From contig NZ_PCOY01000002.1 in NCBI RefSeq assembly GCF_002979475.1, forward strand, positions 310,001 through 374,000: a stretch of DNA of 64,000 bases. The letters are read 5' to 3'. Shown piece by piece: positions 32,009 to 39,888 of the stretch; within the stretch, counting starts at the first letter, position 1, and each line of letters begins with the position of its first letter. Source of the DNA: Microbacterium sp. MYb62. GTDB lineage: Bacteria > Actinomycetota > Actinomycetes > Actinomycetales > Microbacteriaceae. Under the pieces are notes generated by a model that saw only the letters and a program-made list of their open reading frames with translations, did not search any database and was not told where the DNA came from. The position numbers and the translations under genes were made by a program.

Positions 32009-32653
32009 TCAGCGCCTGTCGGTGCGGGGGCGGTCGAGACCGGCGTGCTCGCGCAGAGCGGCGCGGTCGAGCTCCTTCACGTCGAACACGAGCGCCGGAT
32101 CCACCGGGACCGGTTCGGAATCGATCCAGAGCTTCTTGCCGTCGACGCGGATCACGCCGATGTACATCGCGCGGTCGGACTCGGAGGTCCAGATCGTGAG
32201 CAGCCGGTCATCCCCGCGGTGCGCGATCACGGTCTTCAGCGCGTCGACGATGCCGGCGATGTCGGAGCTCCCCCGCTGCAGCGCGGCCGTGGCCTGATCG
32301 AGAGGGAATCCCGCCGCGACACCGTGGACCACCGGGTTCGTCAGCGCACCGCCGCCCTTGACCCGCCAGCGTCTCGTGCCGATGAAGAACATCGCGATGC
32401 TCGCCGCGAAGACGGTCGGAGGAAGGAAGAAGGCGCCGCCGATCGCGAGGCCGCTGCGCACACGTCCACCCAGAAGCGCGACCGTCGCATCGGGGCTGGC
32501 ATAGACCACGACCATCAGGATGACCATCAGGGCGGCGATGAGCAGCCAGGTCGTGGATCTTCGCGGGGAGCGTTCGGAGACGAAGAGGTCCGGTCGCGTG
32601 GCGAACCACGAGGAGAGATCGCGCGACCGCGACCGGAGGGGCGTGAACGTCAT
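32009..32653 (-). CDS. two-helix membrane protein of unknown function
   Basis: 214 aa. The basic N-terminus is followed by helix 1 (TTWLLIAALMVILMVVVYA) and helix 2 (SGLAIGGAFFLPPTVFAASIAMFFIG). A soluble C-terminal domain of about 115 residues follows. It has SDRAMYIGVIRVDGKKLWIDSEPVPVDPALVFDV, which reads like a beta-rich globular fold. I do not recognise a family. It is a single gene between the TY-Chap-like gene and the muropeptide locus. Confidence 0.65.
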   Translation of the reverse strand: MTFTPLRSRSRDLSSWFATRPDLFVSERSPRRSTTWLLIAALMVILMVVVYASPDATVALLGGRVRSGLAIGGAFFLPPTVFAASIAMFFIGTRRWRVKGGGALTNPVVHGVAAGFPLDQATAALQRGSSDIAGIVDALKTVIAHRGDDRLLTIWTSESDRAMYIGVIRVDGKKLWIDSEPVPVDPALVFDVKELDRAALREHAGLDRPRTDRR

Positions 32654-32696
32654 GGGACGACGCTAGTGGAGTCGCGAGGGGAACACGCCCCGCCTC

Positions 32697-33677
32697 TCAG
32701 CCGAGGGTCCGGAAGAACTCCCGTCGCACCGCACTCACGTCGGTGCCGTCTCGCGAAGGGTGCACGCGATTGAGCAGCAGCACGCCCCAGCCGCCGGAGT
32801 CGAGGTCGACCGCGAATGCGGTCCCGGTGAAGCCGGTGTGGCCGACCGCTACCGGATCGCCCATCCAGGCGGAGTCGCGCACCCGGAGGCCGATCGCCTG
32901 GCCGTAGCCTGCGTCCGCGGCGACGACCGGCGTCACGAGCAGCCGCACGCTGTCCGCGGAGAGCACTCGCCCCTGCGCCCCCGTGCCCTCGTCACGGATC
33001 ATGCGTGCGAGCGCGGCGACGTCGTGCACCGTCCCGAAGAGCCCGGCGTGTCCGGCGGGGCGGACGAGAGCGTGCGCCAGTTCGTCGTGGACCTCGCCGC
33101 GCACCGGACCGCGATGCGGCTGCACCTCGGTCGCCACGGCGTGCGCCGCGGAGGGGCTCCAGGTGAGGGCGTCCGCGCCCAGCGGGGCAGCCGCTTCCGC
33201 GACGAGTGCCGCGAGAGGGCGTCCCGAAACCCGCTCGAGCAACTCGCCGACCGCGATGAATCCGACGTCGGAGTACAGGTGCGCGGTGCCGGGCTCCGCA
33301 CGCAGCTCGCTGCGCAGCACGGTCGTGCGGAGCTCGTCTCCTGCGAGGCCTTCCCGCCAGGCGCCGCCTTCGGCGGGAAGCCCGGAGGTGTGCGTGAGCA
33401 GGTGTCGCAGCGTGATGCGGCCGGCGTCCGCTCCGGTGCCGACGGTCAGCACATCCGCGACCGGCGCATCGAGGTCGATCTCGCCGGCGTCGACGAGACG
33501 CAGCGCGGCGACGGTCGTGAAGATCTTCGTGAGCGAAGCCAGGTCGAACAGGTGATCCGCTCGCAGCGGGGTGGGGTCGTCGTGCGCCGGGGTGCCGAGC
33601 AGTGTCAGTTCCTCGTCTGCGCCGCGGTCCGAGGACCGCAGTGAGGCCCACGCCGAGCCCGGCGCCCCGTTCACCAC
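32697..33677 (-). CDS. serine hydrolase, beta-lactamase/AmiE-like
   Basis: 326 aa of the class C beta-lactamase/DD-peptidase fold. The nucleophile motif is SLTK (S-x-x-K, near residue 47). The second motif is YSD (Y-x-N type, altered) and the third is HTG. There is no signal peptide, so it is cytoplasmic. It follows the importer permease by 7 bp and belongs to a locus with a MurR/RpiR regulator and a NamZ-type muramidase. In Bacillus subtilis the equivalent YbbE/AmiE removes the peptide from MurNAc. The same activity is inferred here. GTG 33677 is used; GTG 33674 is possible. Confidence 0.75.
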   Translation of the reverse strand: MVNGAPGSAWASLRSSDRGADEELTLLGTPAHDDPTPLRADHLFDLASLTKIFTTVAALRLVDAGEIDLDAPVADVLTVGTGADAGRITLRHLLTHTSGLPAEGGAWREGLAGDELRTTVLRSELRAEPGTAHLYSDVGFIAVGELLERVSGRPLAALVAEAAAPLGADALTWSPSAAHAVATEVQPHRGPVRGEVHDELAHALVRPAGHAGLFGTVHDVAALARMIRDEGTGAQGRVLSADSVRLLVTPVVAADAGYGQAIGLRVRDSAWMGDPVAVGHTGFTGTAFAVDLDSGGWGVLLLNRVHPSRDGTDVSAVRREFFRTLG

Positions 33678-33684
33678 GTGCGAC

Positions 33685-34605
33685 TCACTTGCTCATCCCG
33701 GAGGTGAGTCCGTTGATGATCTGCTTGGTCGCCAGGAGGAACAGCACGATCAGCGGGATCGTCGCGATCGTCAGTCCGGCGAACAGCTGCGGCCAGTCGG
33801 TGGAGTACTCGCCGAAGAAGCGGGTGAGACCGACGGGCAGTGTGTACGAATCGCGGTCGCGAAGCAGGATCAGCGGGTAGAAGAAGTCGTTCCACACCGG
33901 CACGAACCGGAAGACGATCACCGTCGCGAGAGCGGGACGTACGAGCGGCAGCAGGATCTGGATGAACGTGCGGAACGGGCCGGCGCCGTCGATGCGCGCG
34001 GCCTCTTCGAGCTCGATCGGCAGCGCACGGAAGAAGACGGTCAGCACGAAGGTCGTGAACGGGATGCCGAGGGCGCCGTAGACGAGGATCAGGCTGAAGA
34101 CGTTGCTCGTCATCTTGAGCGAGTCGAGCAGGTAGAACAGCGGCAGGATCGCGAGATGCACCGGCAGCATGAGCCCGGAGAGGAAGATCGCCTCGATGCC
34201 GCGGAAGAACTTCGCCCTGGCGCGGGCGAACGCGTACGCGGCGAGTACCGACACGACGGTCGTGACGATCACAGAGCCGACCGTGACGGTGATCGAGTTG
34301 AGGAAGTAGGTGTCGAAGGAGGCCGTGATCCAGGCGCTCTGGAAGCTCGTGAACGTCGGCGGCACCGGAAGGCCGAGCGGTTCCGTGGCGATCTGCTGCT
34401 GCGTGCGCAGCGAGTTGTTGACCATGAGCAGCAGCGGACCGATCGCGACCAGCGCGTAGCCCCAGAGGAACACGTTCGCGAACAGGCGTCCGATGAACGG
34501 GGTGTCGGACGTGCGGCTCGTGCGGCGCCGTGGTGCGGACGGGCGACGGCCCGAGACGATCGCCTCGGTCGTCGGCTCGATGCGGGGTTCGGTGGCGGTG
34601 CTCAT
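33685..34605 (-). CDS. sugar ABC importer permease (MalG type), muropeptide locus
   Basis: 306 aa with six helices after a 45-residue basic, Pro/Arg-rich tail. The EAA loop is EEAARIDGAGPFRTFIQILLP near residue 205. The end is TKQIINGLTSGMSK, typical for family 1 sugar importers. ATG 34605 overlaps the upstream permease stop (TGATG). The substrate is inferred to be MurNAc-containing sugar from the neighbouring enzymes. Confidence 0.85.
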   Translation of the reverse strand: MSTATEPRIEPTTEAIVSGRRPSAPRRRTSRTSDTPFIGRLFANVFLWGYALVAIGPLLLMVNNSLRTQQQIATEPLGLPVPPTFTSFQSAWITASFDTYFLNSITVTVGSVIVTTVVSVLAAYAFARARAKFFRGIEAIFLSGLMLPVHLAILPLFYLLDSLKMTSNVFSLILVYGALGIPFTTFVLTVFFRALPIELEEAARIDGAGPFRTFIQILLPLVRPALATVIVFRFVPVWNDFFYPLILLRDRDSYTLPVGLTRFFGEYSTDWPQLFAGLTIATIPLIVLFLLATKQIINGLTSGMSK

Positions 34606-35561
34606 CAGAACAGCTTTCGTTCGGCGCGACGCATCGTCGTGGTGATCACGACCGAGATCACCATGATGAAGATGAACAGGACGGTCGCGAGCGCGGAGGA
34701 GACGCCGATCGAGTTGGGGTTCCCCGACTCGAAGGCGGTCCGGTAGAACAGGAGCATCATCACGTCGGTCGATCCGGCGGGGGCGCCGTTCGACCCGGCG
34801 AGGGCGAACGGGATGGCCATCGCCTCCATGCTGCCGATGAAGGTGAGCACGGTGATGATGCCGATCGTCGGCGTGAGCATCGGCAGGGTGATGTAGCGGA
34901 AGCGCTTGCCGGCTGTGGCGCCGTCGAGCGCGGCGGCCTCTTCGATCTCCTCGGGGATGCCGCCGAGGGCTGCGCCGTAGAGCAGGATCGGGAACCCGAT
35001 CCACTGCCAGGCGCTGACGAGCACGATGACCCAGATCGCGAGCTGCGGGTCGCCGAGCCAGGGGAGCGCGAGGCTCTCGAGTCCGACGCCGCGGAGGATG
35101 GCGTTGACCGGGCCGAACAGCGGCGACAGCATCAGGGACCACAGGTATCCGATCACCATCGGGCTGACGAGGTAGGGCAGCGCGAAGATCGTCTGGAAGA
35201 AGCGCTTGGTGCGCTTGCGGCGGTGCAGCAGCGTCGCGATGCCGAGGCCGAGGGAGTTCTGGAAGACGAGTGCGCCCGCGAAGAGCAGGAGGTTGTGTCC
35301 GAACGCGTTCCACAGCTCGGAGGCGTAGGGCTCCTTCGTGAGGAGCGTGATGTAGTTCCCGACCCCGGCGAAACCGCCCTGCTTGGTTCCCTGCCAGTCG
35401 AAGAACGAATAGCTGAGCGCCGCGAGCATCGGGTAGAGGATGAGCACGGCGAACAGAACCGCGGCGGGGAGGACGAACAACGTCGCGGTCGGGGTCGACA
35501 GCGCGATCCCCGTGCGCGAACGCCGCGTCTTCTCCCGGCGGAGGGGGAGGGTCAGGGCCAT
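34605..35561 (-). CDS. sugar ABC importer permease (MalF type), muropeptide locus
   Basis: 318 aa with six helices, starting with LFVLPAAVLFAVLILYPML. The EAA loop is EEAAALDGATAGKRFRYITLP near residue 215. ATG 35561 is chosen because it has a GGGAAGC-like upstream and is directly before the cytoplasmic tail. Between it and the binding-protein gene is a strong hairpin, which would lower permease expression relative to the receptor. No ATPase gene is present; a shared MsiK-type subunit is expected. Confidence 0.85.
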   Translation of the reverse strand: MALTLPLRREKTRRSRTGIALSTPTATLFVLPAAVLFAVLILYPMLAALSYSFFDWQGTKQGGFAGVGNYITLLTKEPYASELWNAFGHNLLLFAGALVFQNSLGLGIATLLHRRKRTKRFFQTIFALPYLVSPMVIGYLWSLMLSPLFGPVNAILRGVGLESLALPWLGDPQLAIWVIVLVSAWQWIGFPILLYGAALGGIPEEIEEAAALDGATAGKRFRYITLPMLTPTIGIITVLTFIGSMEAMAIPFALAGSNGAPAGSTDVMMLLFYRTAFESGNPNSIGVSSALATVLFIFIMVISVVITTTMRRAERKLF

Positions 35562-35580
35562 GATGCTTCTTTCGCTGCGT

Positions 35581-35610
35581 GGTGGGGGCGCCGGAGTCGG
35601 CGCCCCCACC
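35581..35610 (-). terminator. hairpin between binding protein and permease
   Basis: GGTGGGGGCGCC and GGCGCCCCCACC form a perfect 12-bp stem with a 6-nt loop GGAGTC. It starts 9 bp after the binding-protein stop. It is likely a partial terminator or an RNA-stabilising stem setting the receptor/permease ratio. Confidence 0.8.
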
Positions 35611-35619
35611 ACGGTCGGA

Positions 35620-36912
35620 TCAGGATGCGGGGGTGAACCAGGTGGAGATCCCGGACTGCAGGTCGGTCCCGAGCTGCTCCGGTGTCTTGTCTCCGAGGAA
35701 CATCGCCTGGATGTCGGGGCCGAGCACCGCGGTGCCGGTCGGGTCTCCGTAACGGAAGTCCACGAGCAGCAGGTACGGCGCCGGGTTGGCCGTGTACTGC
35801 TCGTTCATCTCCTGCATCAGCGGGTCGGAGTACTTCACACCGGGCAGCGCCGAGAACTGGTCGACCTCATCGGCGACGAGCTGGCCGAACTCGGCCGTCG
35901 TCATCCAGTTGAGGAGCTCGGTCGCGGCCTCCTGCTGGTCGCTCGAGGCGTTGATGCCGAAGCTGCCGTCCGCGTAGCCGGGGGTCACGGCGTGGTCGAG
36001 CGCGCTGCCGGGAGCCGGCGGCACCTCGTAGACGCCCCACTCGATGTCCGGAGCGGAGTTCTGGAACGTGGGCAGGTCGAACGAGCCACCGGGCCACTGT
36101 GCGGCCTGGCCCGAGGTGAACTGCAGCACGGCATCGGCGACGGCGATCGCGTTGACGTTCTTGTCGAGGTACTTCTGCATGTCCTTGACGATGCCGAGCG
36201 ACGAGACGTATGCCGGGTCGGTGAAGTCGGCTGCGCCGCTGAGCACCTTCTCCTCGAAGTCGGCGCCGCCGTAGTTCGACGAGCCCACGATGTCGTGGAA
36301 CATCGGCAGCACCCAGTCCTCGCGGGCGCCGAGTGCCATCGGGGTGACGCCCTCCTCGAGCAGGGTCTCCTGCAGGTCGATGAACTCGTCCCAGTCCGTG
36401 GGCTCTTCCAGACCCATGTCGTCGAACATCGTCTTGTTGTAGAACATCTGCATCGTCTGGTACGCGAAAGGCACGCCGTAGGTGACGCCGTCGTCCTTGC
36501 CCTGCGCGGCGCGGAGCACGGTGGGGTCGAACTGGTCGAGCCCGTCGACGATGTCGTCGATCGGGACGATCTGCTCGGACTGGATCGCGGACTGGATGCC
36601 GCCGTAGGCGCGGAGCATGGCGATGTCCGGGCCGTCGCTGCCCTCGAGGCCGGTGGCCAGGATCTGGTTGTACTCGGTGGGCTGGAAGCCTTCGAACTGG
36701 ATCGTCACGCCGGGGTGCGACTCCTCGTACTTGTCGAAGACGGCCTCCCACTTCGGCGAGGACGAGGCCTGCCATGACCAGATGGTGAGCGTGATCTCCT
36801 CGGCGCCGTCGGCTCCTTCGCCGCTGGATGCCGCAGGTGCGCAGCCGGCCAGGGCAAGGCCTGTGACGAGAAGACCTGCGGTGAGGGCAAGTCGTGTGGT
36901 GCGGTGTCGCAT
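35620..36912 (-). CDS. sugar-binding lipoprotein, muropeptide locus
   Basis: 430 aa. The lipobox is LALAGC (Cys about residue 23), followed by an acidic/Ser linker. The mature protein is a solute-binding family 1 protein: LTIWSWQASSSPKWEAVF, SHPGVTIQFEGFQPTEYNQIL and VPFAYQTMQMFYNKTMFDDMG. It is transcribed away from the RpiR regulator, which shares a 151-bp AT-rich gap with it. Ligand probably MurNAc or a MurNAc disaccharide, inferred from the muramidase in the locus. Confidence 0.88.
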   Translation of the reverse strand: MRHRTTRLALTAGLLVTGLALAGCAPAASSGEGADGAEEITLTIWSWQASSSPKWEAVFDKYEESHPGVTIQFEGFQPTEYNQILATGLEGSDGPDIAMLRAYGGIQSAIQSEQIVPIDDIVDGLDQFDPTVLRAAQGKDDGVTYGVPFAYQTMQMFYNKTMFDDMGLEEPTDWDEFIDLQETLLEEGVTPMALGAREDWVLPMFHDIVGSSNYGGADFEEKVLSGAADFTDPAYVSSLGIVKDMQKYLDKNVNAIAVADAVLQFTSGQAAQWPGGSFDLPTFQNSAPDIEWGVYEVPPAPGSALDHAVTPGYADGSFGINASSDQQEAATELLNWMTTAEFGQLVADEVDQFSALPGVKYSDPLMQEMNEQYTANPAPYLLLVDFRYGDPTGTAVLGPDIQAMFLGDKTPEQLGTDLQSGISTWFTPAS

Positions 36913-36990
36913 GGGGTTCCTCTCGGGTGAATGAGAGCCGTCTGACAGACCGGGCGTCTCTGCTGTGAAAGCCTCCCGCCCACTTTGGGC

Positions 36991-37026
36991 AATTTCTTAC
37001 AGGATTTCAACCCCTTTACGAAAATT
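36991..37026. promoter_or_regulatory. AT-rich divergent promoter with RpiR-like operator
   Basis: An AT-rich island in otherwise GC-rich DNA, between the divergent binding-protein and regulator genes. The two arms AATTTCTTACAGG and CCTTTACGAAAATT match in opposite orientation (pattern CCTkTAmGAAAwTT). That is a plausible dimeric operator for the adjacent RpiR-type protein. Confidence 0.5.
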
Positions 37027-37063
37027 CCTTCCATTCCCGGTTCGGGTCTGCAATCCTGATCGC

Positions 37064-37930
37064 GTGCCCACCAGTGCGATGACCGCGATCCACCAGCGCC
37101 TCTCTGCGCTCACGCCCACCGAGCGCCGGATCGCCGAGCATGTGCTCGCCGACCCCCAGAGCGTCGTCGAATCGTCGATCACGCAGCTCGCCGCGGCCTG
37201 CGACACCTCGATCGCGAGCATCGCGCGCTTCACGCAGAGCCTGGGCTTCTCGGGATACCCCGATCTGCGGCTCGCGCTGGCGACCGAACTGGACCGCAGC
37301 GCCTCCGACCGCGAGCGGTTCAAGGTGTCGGAGAGCGATGTGAGCCGCTACGACGATGCGCTCACGACCGTGCGGAAGATCGCGTTCGCCGAGGCGTCCG
37401 CCATCGAGCGCACGGCGCGTCAGATCGACATCGACGAGCTCGAACGTTGCGTCGACGCCGTGCGCGCCGCCCGCCGCATCGACATCTACGGTGCCGCAGC
37501 GAGCGGGCTGGCGGCGCAGGATCTCGAGCAGAAGCTGCACCGCGCAGGACTCGTGGCGCAGGCGCGCACCGATCTGCACCTCGCGCTCACCGGTGCCGCG
37601 CTCCTCGACGAGCGTGACGTCGCGTTCGCGATCTCGCATTCGGGGCGCACGCTCGAGATCGTGCAGTCCGCCGAGGTCGCTGCCCGCGCGGGAGCGACCA
37701 CCATCGCGATCACCAACAATCCTCGGTCCCCGCTCGCGCGCGTCTGCTCGCTCGTGCTGGTCACCGCCGTCTCGGAGTCCACGTTCCGATCCGGAGCGAT
37801 GGCCAGTCGCATCGCGCAGCTCGCAGTGCTCGACTTCCTGTTCACACGCATCGCGCAGGCCGACTACGACACGATCTCCGACAACCTCCAGCGCACCTAC
37901 AACGCCGTCACCGACCACAGAATCGACTGA
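37064..37930 (+). CDS. MurR/RpiR-family regulator
   Basis: 288 aa. The N-terminal HTH-6 domain has LTPTERRIAEHVLADP, SSITQLAAACDTSIASIARF and LGFSGYPDLRLAL. The C-terminal SIS domain has RIDIYGAAASGLAAQDLEQKL and AFAISHSGRTLEIV. SIS domains of MurR bind MurNAc-6-phosphate, and the same effector is inferred. GTG 37064 begins 5 residues before ATG 37079; either could be used. It lies 5 bp before the NamZ gene on the same strand and faces the importer. Confidence 0.88.
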   Translation: MPTSAMTAIHQRLSALTPTERRIAEHVLADPQSVVESSITQLAAACDTSIASIARFTQSLGFSGYPDLRLALATELDRSASDRERFKVSESDVSRYDDALTTVRKIAFAEASAIERTARQIDIDELERCVDAVRAARRIDIYGAAASGLAAQDLEQKLHRAGLVAQARTDLHLALTGAALLDERDVAFAISHSGRTLEIVQSAEVAARAGATTIAITNNPRSPLARVCSLVLVTAVSESTFRSGAMASRIAQLAVLDFLFTRIAQADYDTISDNLQRTYNAVTDHRID

Positions 37931-37935
37931 TCCTC

Positions 37936-39108
37936 ATGCTCTTCGGCATCGACCGCCTGATCCGACGCGACATCCAGCCCGAGCTGCTCGCCCGCCTGAC
38001 CGCGAGCCGCATCGGCATGGTCACGAACGATCTCGCGCTGACCTCCGATCTGCGGCGAGGAAGGGAGCCGCTGGCGGCGACCGGATGGCGGTTCACGAGG
38101 CTGTTCGGGCCGGAGCACGGGCTCTCGGGTCGTGCGCGCGAAGGCGAGCTCGTCGATGATCTCGTCGATCCGGTCACCGGCGTCGAGGTGCGCAGCCTGT
38201 ACGGCGACGCGGTGCGCCCTGCCGCCGCCGACCTCGCCGATCTCGATGTGATGCTCATCGATCTGCCCGACGTCGGTGCCCGGTTCTACACGTACATCTG
38301 GACCATGAGCCACGTGCTCGAAGCGTGCGCGGATGCCGGAGTGGCTGTGGTCGTGCTCGATCGCCCGAACCCGATCGGCGGCCGTCTCGACCGCGCGGAG
38401 GGGCCGATGCTCGACGAGCGGGCGCAGTCCCTCGTCGGGCGGTGGAGCATGCCGATCCGGCACGGGCTCACGATCGGCGAGCTGGCGCGGCACTGGGTGC
38501 GCACCCGAGGGATCGACGTCGAGCTGGACGTGATCGAGGTCGACGGGTGGTCTCGCGATGCGCCGATCGGGGGCGGGGAGGGCACGTGGATGCCGCCGTC
38601 CCCGAACCTCCCCAGCCCCACGACGGCGCTGCTGTATCCGGGCACCTGTCTGGCGGAGGGCGTGAACGTGTCGGAGGGTCGCAGCACCGCGGTGCCGTTC
38701 CGCGTCATCGCCGCGCCCTTCATCGACGGGGAGCGTTACGCCGCAGCCATCGCCGCCGCGGGACTGCCCGGCGTCACGGCCGTGCCCTACGGCTTCACGC
38801 CGCTGGTGCGCGACCACGCCGGCGAGGCGTGCGAGGGCGTGATCCTGCACGTCACGGATGCGGACGCTCTTCGACCGGTGCACACCGGTGCGCGCCTGCT
38901 CTCGCTGATCGAGGAGATCCACCCCGGCGTGCTCGAGGAACGCTCGCTCGTCCCGATGCCGGGGGAGTCGGACTGGTCGCCGATCGAGAAGCTGTTCGGC
39001 GTCGAGGGGGCGTTCGCGCAGATCGTCCACGGCGAATGGAACGACCCGGAGCGCTTCGCCGTCCCCGGATGGCGGGATGCCGTCGCGGAGGATCTGCTCT
39101 ACCGCTGA
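37936..39108 (+). CDS. namZ: DUF1343 protein, exo-beta-N-acetylmuramidase (NamZ) type
   Basis: 390 aa. Family motifs are FGPEHG (near 55), DLPDVGARFYTYIWTM (near 115), LDRPNPIGG (near 145), PSPNLPSP and YPGTCLAEGVNVSEGRST near residue 235. DUF1343 proteins such as B. subtilis NamZ/YbbC release MurNAc from the non-reducing end of peptidoglycan chains. There is no signal peptide, so this copy would act on imported fragments in the cytoplasm, unlike the secreted Bacillus enzyme. It begins 5 bp after the MurR-type gene. A MurNAc kinase or etherase is not seen in the window. Confidence 0.88.
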   Translation: MLFGIDRLIRRDIQPELLARLTASRIGMVTNDLALTSDLRRGREPLAATGWRFTRLFGPEHGLSGRAREGELVDDLVDPVTGVEVRSLYGDAVRPAAADLADLDVMLIDLPDVGARFYTYIWTMSHVLEACADAGVAVVVLDRPNPIGGRLDRAEGPMLDERAQSLVGRWSMPIRHGLTIGELARHWVRTRGIDVELDVIEVDGWSRDAPIGGGEGTWMPPSPNLPSPTTALLYPGTCLAEGVNVSEGRSTAVPFRVIAAPFIDGERYAAAIAAAGLPGVTAVPYGFTPLVRDHAGEACEGVILHVTDADALRPVHTGARLLSLIEEIHPGVLEERSLVPMPGESDWSPIEKLFGVEGAFAQIVHGEWNDPERFAVPGWRDAVAEDLLYR

Positions 39109-39139
39109 CCCTCGCGTCGCATCCTGTGCGAATCCGGCG

Positions 39140-39395
39140 TCAGCCTCGGACGCCGAGGCGTGCGCCGATCACCGCGATCATCGGATTCGTGTCGTGCGGG
39201 TCGGTGACGATGCCGCTGACGGCTCCGAGTGGTAGGACGGGCTGGTGTGCGACGACGCCGATCTTCTCCTCGCTGGCGAGCACGATCGTCTCCGGGCAGC
39301 GTGAGGCGAGCGCCCGCTTCGTGACGGCATCGTCGAGGTCGCCGGTGGTGAGGCCGCGCTCGGGATCGACTCCGGTCGCGCCGATCCTGCCCTGA
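39140..39395 (-). pseudogene. DeoR-family regulator remnant (C-terminal end only)
   Basis: The last about 80 residues of a DeoR/GlpR-type regulator are intact to a normal stop. They show GATGVDPERGLTT, DLDDAVTKRALASR and ETIVLASEEKIG. No HTH or remaining effector domain is found upstream on the minus strand. Instead the DNA reads as the end of another gene on the plus strand. This indicates a truncation by deletion. Its boundary is uncertain by about 40 bp. Confidence 0.7.
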
Positions 39396-39627
39396 TCGCC
39401 CAGATCCTCGCCCGTCTCGAGGAGGCGTCCGGGCCGATCTTCCGCCTCGGTCACGTGCCGATGATCGGGGAGTGGGTCGCACTGCCGGTCCTTCGCACCC
39501 TCGATGCGGCGGGTGCCGGGGAGGGCGACGTCATGTACGAGACGGCACGCCGGTCGAGATCGCACGAGAACTCGGATCGGCCGTGTTCCGCTCGCTCGAC
39601 GAGATCCCCGCCGCTTCGACTCCGTAG
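39362..39627 (+). pseudogene. decayed gene 3' end with a 2-bp frameshift, family unrecognised
   Basis: The plus strand reads as protein-like sequence: ALIAQILARLEEASGPIFR, then MIGEWVALPVLRTL. After a 2-bp frameshift at about 39538-39542, where GAGAC replaces GAC, it continues as DGTPVEIARELG and SAVFRSLDEIPA and then stops. No start or N-terminal domain is present. It abuts and overlaps the antisense DeoR remnant. I do not recognise the family. Together the two mark a deletion scar. Confidence 0.5.
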
Positions 39628-39636
39628 GCTGGAGGC

Positions 39637-39813
39637 ATGACCAAGAACATCTGGACCATCCTCGGCGTCATCCTCGCCGTCGTGATCGCGTGGTGGATCG
39701 TGAGCGCGTTGTTCTCGGTCCTCGCGTTCTTCTTCAAGCTCGCGATCGTGGCGGTCGTCGCCGTCGTGGTCTTCCTCGTGCTCCGCGGCCTCTTCGCCCG
39801 CAGCGACGACTGA
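39637..39813 (+). CDS. 58-aa membrane protein with two helices
   Basis: A short gene with a good GGAGG ribosome binding site 2-6 bp before ATG 39637. The protein is almost entirely hydrophobic: WTILGVILAVVIAWWIVS then FFKLAIVAVVAVVVFLVLRG. It ends with a charged ARSDD tail. It resembles small hydrophobic actinobacterial proteins of unknown role. The following long palindrome is a fitting terminator. Function unknown. Confidence 0.75.
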   Translation: MTKNIWTILGVILAVVIAWWIVSALFSVLAFFFKLAIVAVVAVVVFLVLRGLFARSDD

Positions 39814-39824
39814 CCCCCCGGCCC

Positions 39825-39883
39825 TTCGAATCGCGCAACTGGTCGCGAATTCGCCTCGGAAGCGACCAGTTGCGCGATTCGAA
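39825..39883. terminator. 22-bp-arm palindrome, bidirectional terminator
   Basis: Perfect 22-bp arms, from TTCGAATCGCGCAACTGGTC to its complement at 39862-39883, with a 15-nt loop. It lies 11 bp after the 58-aa gene stop and 5 bp after the convergent monooxygenase stop. It is longer than most terminators in this window. Confidence 0.85.
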
Positions 39884-39888
39884 AGTGG

